DNA from: JADJLQ01 sp034439915
GTDB taxonomy: Bacteria > Bacteroidota > Bacteroidia > Chitinophagales > Saprospiraceae
Assembly: GCA_034439915.1 (NCBI GenBank)
Contig: JAWXBI010000308.1
Location: 1 to 12,622, forward strand
Reading direction: 5' to 3'
Length of the DNA stretch: 12,622 nt
The translations under genes and the position numbers were made by a program. This document shows, in pieces, positions 7,557-12,622 of the stretch; position 1 is the stretch's first letter, and every line of letters begins with the position of its first letter. The notes beneath the pieces are model-generated. The model was not told the DNA's origin. It was given only the letters and a program-made list of their open reading frames with translations, and did not search any database.

Positions 7557-8575
7557 GGATAGTAAATGAAGTAATGCCAATTAGTTGATTGCCCGCTAAA
7601 TTTTTTAGTCCATTTTTTTTGAAATTTTTTCAACCGTCCTGGGGGCAAAACACTTAAGGTGGTCGCCACGGCATCGGCGTGTATTGCCCGATCAGCATTA
7701 ACTGTTGTCCAATGGGGCCCGGGGATCCCCAGTCCTGTCAAAGGGTCTATGATATGAGAATATCGACTTCCTTTAAATTCGATAAATTTAAAAGCATCCC
7801 CGGAGGTGACGATGGAGGCATTTTGGACATACATCAGGGTATCTTTGACTTGTCCTTCAATGTCTCTGGTCTGACCGGTAATAGACCATCCCTGTTTTCC
7901 ATCAGGTGGTTGCCCGCAATAAATATCCCCCCCTCCATCTATTAAAGCGATCGGAAATTGATTTTCAGACAGTATCCGGTAGGCTTCGTCAACGGCGTAT
8001 CCTTTGGCGATAGCTCCAAAGTCAAGGAACATACCTGCAGGGATTTTTATCGAGGAGTTTTTAAGTTTCAATTTTTTATACCCACTGACTTCACGGGCTT
8101 CCTGGATTTTATCTAATTGTGGAAAATCATTCATCTTGACCGCCCGCCTCCATAGCCTGGTCATTGCCCCTATGGTAATGTCGAAGGATCCGCGGCTCAG
8201 CCGGGAATAAATTAAACTCGTTTTTAAAACATCTTCAAACTCTTTACTGACCGGATAATAGGTTCCCCGCGCATACTGGTGAATGCGGCTTAGTTCACTG
8301 GTGGAGCTGTAATCGCTGAATATATCATTGATTTCATCAATCCGCAGCCAGGCTTGTTCCGCTGCATTTTTTACTGCCGTGGAATCATTTCCATAAATGA
8401 TCAGATGGAAAGGAGTACCCATTTTAATAGCCTGGAATTCAAAACGGGTCTTTTGTGCTTTAAGGGAAATACTTAAAATAAAAACGGAGGCAATAGTCCA
8501 TGAGCGTATCCCAACCTGATAACCAAAATACCTCTTTACAGCTTCCGGTAACTTAAACAAACAAGGATATACCAT
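7550..8575 (-). CDS. apbE: FAD:protein FMN transferase (ApbE family), secreted
   Basis: ApbE/Ftp enzymes cleave FAD and attach FMN to a Thr or Ser of periplasmic flavoproteins such as NqrB/C and RnfG/D. The 341-residue protein has the family order: MGTPFHLIIYG (52-62), INDIFSDYSSTSELSRI (82-98), GSFDITIGAMTRLW (129-142), FLDFGAIAKGYAVD (183-196), LIDGGGDIYCG (211-221), and SIVTSGDAF (254-262). The motif SHIIDPLTG (273-281) follows, then ADAVATTL (300-307), in which Asp301 and Thr305 fit the known metal site. A hydrophobic segment before SLKAQ (about 25-41) looks like a signal peptide lying 20 residues after the ATG at 8575. A GTG at residue 21 would give a more normal signal length, so the true start is uncertain. 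No acceptor flavoprotein is in the window. It lies 75 bp after the Gfo/Idh gene on the same strand. Confidence 0.92.
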   Translation of the reverse strand: MVYPCLFKLPEAVKRYFGYQVGIRSWTIASVFILSISLKAQKTRFEFQAIKMGTPFHLIIYGNDSTAVKNAAEQAWLRIDEINDIFSDYSSTSELSRIHQYARGTYYPVSKEFEDVLKTSLIYSRLSRGSFDITIGAMTRLWRRAVKMNDFPQLDKIQEAREVSGYKKLKLKNSSIKIPAGMFLDFGAIAKGYAVDEAYRILSENQFPIALIDGGGDIYCGQPPDGKQGWSITGQTRDIEGQVKDTLMYVQNASIVTSGDAFKFIEFKGSRYSHIIDPLTGLGIPGPHWTTVNADRAIHADAVATTLSVLPPGRLKKFQKKWTKKFSGQSTNWHYFIYYPK

Positions 8576-8650
8576 TCAATACCAACTCATGACAGCAGCG
8601 CTATTGAACCCGCAGTCAAGAAAAGTTTATTTATCTGAGCCGGGAGCAGA

Positions 8651-9961
8651 TCAAATAACTACCGTTTTACCTGGCATTGCAATTTCATACCATCCGTCTT
8701 TGTCCGGCAACGATTTTGGTTTGGCGGTCCAGGAATAGGATTCAGGCTGGAGATTGACCGTTGAATTCAGGGCTTTATCCCATTCAATCAATTGCCCGCT
8801 GTAGGCTGCCATCCGACCCATGATGGCTGTTAGGGTCGCTTTGGCTCCATTGTCAGCGTCCGCGTATTTATATTCATTTTTTGCAACGGCTTCAAACAGG
8901 CAGTCATGCTCTACCTGGTAAGGGTTGGGGTCATTTTTATCATCCTGTTTGAGCAGGACAAAACCTTTACGAGTTTGGATGAGACCGGGTTTAGGTGCTA
9001 CACCGGAAGTACCGTCAAATTGTTCTGTAACGCTGTTGAGACAACCTTTGATATGCCGGCATTGGCTATACATTCTGGAACCGTCTGCATATTCATATTC
9101 AATGGTAAAATGATCATAGATTTCACCAAATTCTTTTCCGGTCCGGGATTGTCTTCCGCCCATGCCTTTGGCATTGATCGGGTAGGCCTGTTTGACCCAG
9201 TTGCTTACATCTATATTGTGTATATGCTGTTCATTAATATGATCCCCGCAAAGCCAGTTGAAATAATACCAATTTCGCATTTGGTACTCCATTTCCGTTT
9301 GTTGGGGCTGGCGTGGTTTGACCCAAACCCCTCCATCGTTCCAGTAGACCCTGGAAGCCGTGATTTCTCCTATCGCTCCTTCTTGCAGGGCCTCCACCCA
9401 TCGTTGATAAATTTTCTGATAATGCCGTTGTAAGCCAACTACTACATTAAGTTTTTTTGCTTTTGCTTTTTGGGCAGTTTCCAGGACACTCCGGATTCCT
9501 ACGGCATCGGTAGCCACCGGTTTTTCCATAAATACATGTTTATTCTGGGCGATGGCTTCGGCAAAATGGATAGGCCTGAAACCCGGAGGAGTGGCCAGAA
9601 TAACTACGTCAGCCAGGGCAATGGCTTTTTTGTACCCATCAAATCCCGTAAATTTATTTTCCTCCGCCACGCTGAATTTGGATTTATCCATTCCCGAATC
9701 AGCTATTTCTTTGTGAATTGATTTGACACTTTCGGCAATCCGGTCGGCGAAAGCATCTGCCATAGCCACCAACTTTACATTCTGTTTGGTAGATAAAGCC
9801 TGAATTGCGGCCCCGGTACCCCTTCCTCCGCAACCTACTACGGCTATTTTTATTTCATCCGCAACGCTGTGGTGCCCTAAAGCCTGAAGAGGTAAGCCCT
9901 CCAATAACAACCCAGCGCCGCCAATAGCTGCGGTGGATTTAACAAATTTGCGACGATCCAT
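8651..9961 (-). CDS. Gfo/Idh/MocA-family oxidoreductase with Tat signal
   Basis: This is a 436-residue NAD(P)-dependent oxidoreductase of the Gfo/Idh/MocA family, which acts on sugars, inositols or glycosides. The substrate here is unknown. I chose the ATG at 9961, giving MDRRKFVKS, over an in-frame TTG at 9997. The twin Arg at 3-4 followed by a hydrophobic Ala/Gly/Leu stretch to about residue 30 is a Tat signal, so the folded protein is probably exported with its cofactor. The Rossmann motif VVGCGGRGTG (41-50), the EKP triad (146-148) and GDHINEQHIHNID (239-251) are visible. The last is typical of the exported subfamily common in Bacteroidota and Planctomycetes. Export may depend on a Tat system like the one tatA here belongs to. 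apbE follows 75 bp downstream. Confidence 0.93.
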   Translation of the reverse strand: MDRRKFVKSTAAIGGAGLLLEGLPLQALGHHSVADEIKIAVVGCGGRGTGAAIQALSTKQNVKLVAMADAFADRIAESVKSIHKEIADSGMDKSKFSVAEENKFTGFDGYKKAIALADVVILATPPGFRPIHFAEAIAQNKHVFMEKPVATDAVGIRSVLETAQKAKAKKLNVVVGLQRHYQKIYQRWVEALQEGAIGEITASRVYWNDGGVWVKPRQPQQTEMEYQMRNWYYFNWLCGDHINEQHIHNIDVSNWVKQAYPINAKGMGGRQSRTGKEFGEIYDHFTIEYEYADGSRMYSQCRHIKGCLNSVTEQFDGTSGVAPKPGLIQTRKGFVLLKQDDKNDPNPYQVEHDCLFEAVAKNEYKYADADNGAKATLTAIMGRMAAYSGQLIEWDKALNSTVNLQPESYSWTAKPKSLPDKDGWYEIAMPGKTVVI

Positions 9962-10050
9962 GTTTTTAGTATTTAAATGAATGATAAAGTTAAGCAATAA
10001 TCAATAGTAAATCAATCAATATCGCTTAAATTAAGATTCTATGTGCACTC

Positions 10051-10215
10051 CTACGCTACGCCGCTGCGCTGTGTTTTATGATCTACGACTTCGTCCGGCT
10101 CCGCCCGGCTTCGCCCGGCTTCGCCCGGCTTCGCCTGTGGTCAAACCTTAACACATTAATATTGAACCACAGCAGCAGCGCAGGAGCATAATAACCGCGC
10201 AGCGGCGAAGCGTAG
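10051..10215. repeat. GC-rich imperfect palindromic element (MITE/REP-like)
   Basis: This is the core of the only long gene-free stretch (9962-10338). Outer arms 10051-10069 (CTACGCTACGCCGCTGCGC) and 10197-10215 are 19-base inverted repeats with one mismatch, and weaker similarity runs inward to about 10083 and 10184. Nested inside are CTGTGGTCAA (10135-10144) and TTGAACCACAG (10162-10172), also inverted with a one-base bulge. A 10-bp tandem repeat fills the left half. The GC-rich arms contrast with A/T-rich flanks. There is no convincing ORF: the minus-strand frame crossing it gives only repetitive Arg/Ser/Lys. It could be a small non-autonomous mobile element, a REP-like repeat or a structured RNA; nothing shows which. 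Outside the element, 9962-10050 is A/T-rich upstream sequence of the oxidoreductase gene. Confidence 0.65.
10091..10135. repeat. 10-bp tandem repeat, about 4.5 units
   Basis: The unit TCGCCCGGCT repeats from 10091: the first two copies differ by one base each (TCGTCCGGCT, CCGCCCGGCT), the next two are exact, then a half unit TCGCC follows. Each junction contains GGCTTCGCC, a small self-complementary hairpin. The period of 10 is close to one helical turn and is not a multiple of three, which argues against coding. Confidence 0.85.
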
Positions 10216-10250
10216 AAAACACATAGTAAAATTTTGCTAACTAAACGACC

Positions 10251-10262
10251 TTGGTATACCAA
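10251..10262. promoter_or_regulatory. 12-bp perfect palindrome, candidate operator
   Basis: TTGGTATACCAA reads the same on both strands and stands 76 bp before the ATG of the XRE/S24 regulator gene. XRE/CI-type repressors bind such symmetric sites and often control themselves. About three 12-bp palindromes are expected by chance in a window this long, so only the position makes it interesting. Confidence 0.3.
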
Positions 10263-10313
10263 TCCCTTTTTAAAATCTACATCCCGGTGGCAGTGATGTC
10301 GGTATTTTATGCT

Positions 10314-10321
10314 TATTTTTG
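10314..10321 (+). promoter_or_regulatory. Candidate -7 promoter box for the XRE/S24 regulator
   Basis: TATTTTTG matches TANNTTTG and ends 17 nt before the chosen ATG at 10339, the same distance as the box before tatA. No clear TTTG at -33 is visible. If this is the promoter, the in-frame ATG at 10309 cannot be the start, which supports starting at 10339. Confidence 0.35.
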
Positions 10322-10338
10322 TCGAAATATTCGGATCT

Positions 10339-11097
10339 ATGCTTGGGGATAATTTGAAATATTTGAGAGAAATTAAAAAAATTTCACAACAACAGGCCGC
10401 TGAAAACCTGGGTTTGCCCCGCACAACGCTGGGGGATTATGAACGAAATCATACCGAGCCCAATATTGAAATGTTGTGTAAAATTGCCCGGTATTTTAAT
10501 GTGCGACTGGATGATCTGCTGCAACTCCAACTCGATCAATTAAAAACCTATGACCCCGCTGAACGCGACCTCAAAATCCTTGCAGTCACTTTAGACCATC
10601 AACAAAGGCAAAATATCGAACTCGTCGACGTCAAAGCGGAAGCAGGTTACCTGCACGCTTTTCAGGATCCTCAGTATATCCGCCAACTTCCGCGGATGTA
10701 TATACCCAGGCTGCCCCAGGGCAACCTCAGGGCTTTCGAAATCAGCGGAGATTCGATGTTACCTGTAGAAAGTGGATCCATCATCGTCGGGCAATATGTA
10801 GAGAAAATAAACGAGATCAAAAACGACCTCTTATATATTGTAATCCATAAACTGGACGGTATCGTTTTTAAAAGATTAAGAGTCTTAAAAGAAAAAAAAG
10901 AAATTCAGTTGATTTCTGACAACCCCACTTACGAATCTTATACGATACCTTTTAATCAAATCGGAGAGGTGTGGCAATTTAAAGCCCACCTGAGTTTTGG
11001 TGATCTCAAATCAACTGTTGATCGCCTCATGGACGAACGGCTCAATGATGTTCAAAAAAAAGTGAACCATATTTATAAGAAAATAGTGAAAGGCTAA
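10339..11097 (+). CDS. XRE-family regulator with S24 (LexA/CI-like) peptidase domain
   Basis: This is a 252-residue DNA-binding regulator. Residues 5-60 are an HTH_3/XRE domain (LKYLREIKKISQQQAAENLG, then RTTLGDYERNHTEPN). The C-terminal part (about 95-215) is a S24 peptidase fold: an Ala-Gly pair (102-103) in KAEAGYL, then GDSMLPVESGSIIVG with Ser139, and GIVFKRL with Lys178. The gaps of 36 residues from the Ala-Gly bond to Ser and 39 from Ser to Lys are close to those of LexA, so RecA-stimulated self-cleavage is possible but inferred. It is not LexA itself, whose HTH is of another type. A charged helical tail (223-252) follows. I prefer the ATG at 10339 to 10309, which would add ten residues of no domain value. 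The LRR gene starts 39 nt downstream. Confidence 0.9.
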   Translation: MLGDNLKYLREIKKISQQQAAENLGLPRTTLGDYERNHTEPNIEMLCKIARYFNVRLDDLLQLQLDQLKTYDPAERDLKILAVTLDHQQRQNIELVDVKAEAGYLHAFQDPQYIRQLPRMYIPRLPQGNLRAFEISGDSMLPVESGSIIVGQYVEKINEIKNDLLYIVIHKLDGIVFKRLRVLKEKKEIQLISDNPTYESYTIPFNQIGEVWQFKAHLSFGDLKSTVDRLMDERLNDVQKKVNHIYKKIVKG

Positions 11098-11100
11098 GGT

Positions 11101-11108
11101 TAAATTTG
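11101..11108 (+). promoter_or_regulatory. Candidate -7 promoter box for the LRR gene
   Basis: TAAATTTG is a perfect TANNTTTG match starting 4 nt after the regulator gene's stop and ending 28 nt before the LRR gene's ATG. No TTTG at -33 spacing is visible. If active, it would let the LRR gene be expressed apart from the regulator. Confidence 0.35.
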
Positions 11109-11136
11109 CCCTTCCCTAATTTCAAAATGTTTCAGC

Positions 11137-12459
11137 ATGAACAAACTTATTCGTTGTTTATTGATCATCCTCGTCGCTCTTCCATTTACACCCTCAGAAT
11201 TAACAGGGCAGGTTAAAAAGCCCAGCCGCCCACAACGAACCCAAAAACCCAAACCACCGGTAGTTGCTAAATGTTCGAGGAAGGCAGACTCCCTGGAATT
11301 AGTCAAGTTTTATCAGGCCTTTAACGGTCATGACTGGTATAAAAAATGGGATTTGACCAAACCCATCGATACCTGGCCAGGAGTAACCATTAGCAAATCA
11401 GGCTGTGTTTCCGAGATCATTATGACTAGCAATAATCTTAAAGGGGCTATACCCGCCCTTACGCTCCCTGCTCTGATACAATTGATGCTGGATGAAAAGC
11501 AGGTTTCCGGGGCCATACCCAATTTCGCAACGCTTCCGAATCTGAAATCACTCATAATTAAATCAGACCTGACCACCGGTGGTATTCCCAATTTCAACAA
11601 ACTGCCTGAACTCGAATATCTCGATCTCTCGTCCGTATCCCTTTCGGATACCATTCCCAATTTTGATAAAACCCCTTTGCTGGAAGAATTATACCTCAGC
11701 GGCAGTTTTATTGGTGTCATTCCCGACTTCAATAAACTACCCAAATTGTTTTCCCTTGAAATCAGTTCAACCGGTCTCAAAGGTTCCTTACCGGCATTTT
11801 CCCGGATCCCTTTATTGAGAAACCTCTCCATATCCAACACCAATATCCAGGGAAAGATACCGGAGTGGGCAGTCAACAGTCAAATTCAAAACCTGGACCT
11901 ATCGGATAATCAATTGCAGGGGCCGATTCCGGGCTTTAAAAATTTTACTAAACTCGAGACCCTGATCCTATCAGGCAATCAGCTCAGCGGAACTATTCCC
12001 CCCTTTACTTCATCCGTTAACCTGAGTGAATTGATGCTTCAGGAGAATCAATTGGCGGGCGATATACCGGATTATAACCTACCTAAACTGCGCACTCTGT
12101 GGTTACATGACAATAAACTCAGTGGGCTGATCCCTGATTTTAAGAATATCCGGGAATTGAGGGACCTCAACCTCAGTCACAACGCATTGACCGGGCGTTT
12201 GCCGGATTTTAATTATTTGCCCCTATTGGAAAATGTACACCTGGAGTACAATCAGCTGACCGGTGAAATACCCAATTTTTTAAAATTAAACCGTTTGCTT
12301 ACGTTGCACATTAATGACAATAAACTTACCGGCAAAATACCCGATTTTAGCAACCTGCCTAAATTGATGACTTTTCATGTTTTCAACAACCCTCTTAAAG
12401 GTAAAGCCCCAAAATTTAAAAAATCACCTCACCTGGCAGATGTACGGGTAAGTAATTAA
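11137..12459 (+). CDS. Secreted plant-type leucine-rich-repeat protein
   Basis: This 440-residue exported LRR protein starts with a signal peptide (1-25, core CLLIILVALPF, ending LTGQ) and a basic Pro/Lys-rich linker (27-45). An LRR N-cap of the bacterial plant-type class follows (about 46-100: DSLELVKFYQAFNGHDW, then TWPGVT and two Cys at 46 and 90). About 15 repeats then run to the end, each opening with a G-x-IP-x-F-like start (AIPNF, VIPDF, LIPDF, KIPDF) and carrying LxxLxLSxNxLxG. In the best-kept part they are 23 residues long, one shorter than the classic 24-residue plant-type unit. Such proteins bind proteins or glycans; no partner is evident. I see no type IX secretion C-terminal domain and no lipobox, so its final place may be the periplasm. 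It lies 39 nt after the S24 regulator and may be co-regulated with it. Confidence 0.9.
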   Translation: MNKLIRCLLIILVALPFTPSELTGQVKKPSRPQRTQKPKPPVVAKCSRKADSLELVKFYQAFNGHDWYKKWDLTKPIDTWPGVTISKSGCVSEIIMTSNNLKGAIPALTLPALIQLMLDEKQVSGAIPNFATLPNLKSLIIKSDLTTGGIPNFNKLPELEYLDLSSVSLSDTIPNFDKTPLLEELYLSGSFIGVIPDFNKLPKLFSLEISSTGLKGSLPAFSRIPLLRNLSISNTNIQGKIPEWAVNSQIQNLDLSDNQLQGPIPGFKNFTKLETLILSGNQLSGTIPPFTSSVNLSELMLQENQLAGDIPDYNLPKLRTLWLHDNKLSGLIPDFKNIRELRDLNLSHNALTGRLPDFNYLPLLENVHLEYNQLTGEIPNFLKLNRLLTLHINDNKLTGKIPDFSNLPKLMTFHVFNNPLKGKAPKFKKSPHLADVRVSN

Positions 12460-12622
12460 ATTGAAATTCAGGCTTTTCAAACTCAAAAAGTCATATTCCG
12501 GCTATGAACTACATTTAATAAACAGTGAGCCGCAGGTTGTTTTTGCCACGGAAGCTCAGAATAACACAGAAGACATAAATAATGAAATTTATCCCTGCTC
12601 ATGAGAGATAATTCTCTGATGC
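12460..12622. other. Non-coding tail after the LRR gene
   Basis: I see no gene in this stretch. TTGAAA (12461-12466) and TTTCAA (12475-12480) could form a weak hairpin without a T run. GCCACGGAAGCTCAGAATAA (12545-12564), continuing with ACACAGAAG, resembles a worn copy of the CCACGGAGACACAGAG-like intergenic repeats found in many bacteria. AGAGATAATTCTCT (12604-12617) is a small inverted repeat at the edge. Confidence 0.4.

Noticed and set aside
8906..9433. 175-codon plus-strand open frame
   Set aside because: It lies fully antisense within the well-supported Gfo/Idh gene, shows no domain motif or signal, and is a codon-bias shadow.
10091..10135. Possible CRISPR-like array
   Set aside because: The units are 10 bp and directly abutting, with no spacers and no cas genes nearby.
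10323..10333. CGAAATATTCG as an independent operator feature
   Set aside because: Arms are only four bases and do not extend; too short to list alone, so mentioned only with the longer palindrome.
10083..10424. 113-codon minus-strand open frame across the palindrome
   Set aside because: Its C-terminus is only the 10-bp repeat translated, and its start lies inside the S24 regulator gene; no family resemblance.
11328..11876. 182-codon minus-strand open frame
   Set aside because: It is antisense to the LRR gene; its Leu/Gly/Ser periodicity is just the complement of the repeats.
12461..12480. Terminator after the LRR gene
   Set aside because: The stem is six A/T-rich pairs with an 8-base loop and no T run.

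Overview
The window reads as chromosomal DNA of a Bacteroidota bacterium, most likely near the Saprospiria (Lewinella/Haliscomenobacter-like). This placement is inferred from content, not from a marker gene. The support is: a GldB gliding lipoprotein; start codons with no Shine-Dalgarno sequence, preceded by A/T-rich leaders; TANNTTTG-type -7 boxes before several genes; Bacteroidota-style signal peptides; an XRE/S24 regulator and a secreted plant-type LRR protein of kinds common in that phylum; and moderate GC.

Layout. (1) 1-1406, minus: an amidohydrolase lipoprotein (YtcJ-like) cut by the window edge. It is divergent from rpiB (1546-1977, plus). (2) 2107-2655, plus: a signal-peptide-bearing SnoaL/NTF2-like gene broken by an in-frame stop and two compensating frame changes. 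A strong bidirectional terminator at 2692-2732 closes it. (3) 5723 down to 2754, minus: gldB, a non-haem iron 2-oxoglutarate-type oxygenase, tatA and an OmpH/Skp-like periplasmic chaperone. This is largely an envelope and secretion block. (4) 5833-7494, plus: an outer-membrane beta-barrel protein followed 9 nt later by nadC. (5) 9961 down to 7550, minus: a Tat-exported Gfo/Idh/MocA oxidoreductase and a secreted ApbE flavin transferase. (6) 9962-10338: the only long gene-free stretch. It holds a ~165-bp GC-rich imperfect palindrome with a 10-bp tandem repeat inside, and a 12-bp perfect palindrome. (7) 10339-12459, plus: an XRE-HTH/S24 (LexA/CI-like) regulator, then a secreted 15-repeat LRR protein. 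The last 163 bases hold no gene.

How the genes fit together. Most products act in or beyond the inner membrane. TatA would help export folded cofactor proteins such as the RR-signal oxidoreductase encoded here. OmpH would chaperone barrel proteins such as the one at 5833-6633. GldB belongs to the gliding/type IX secretion group. rpiB and nadC are housekeeping metabolism (pentose phosphate, NAD). I see no defence island, CRISPR array, integrase, transposase or RNA gene, and no clear new multi-gene system. The points most worth a second look are the structured repeat at 10051-10215, a His-to-Tyr change in the quinolinate site of NadC, the decayed SnoaL-like gene, and the possibly self-cleaving regulator with a palindrome upstream and an LRR gene downstream.
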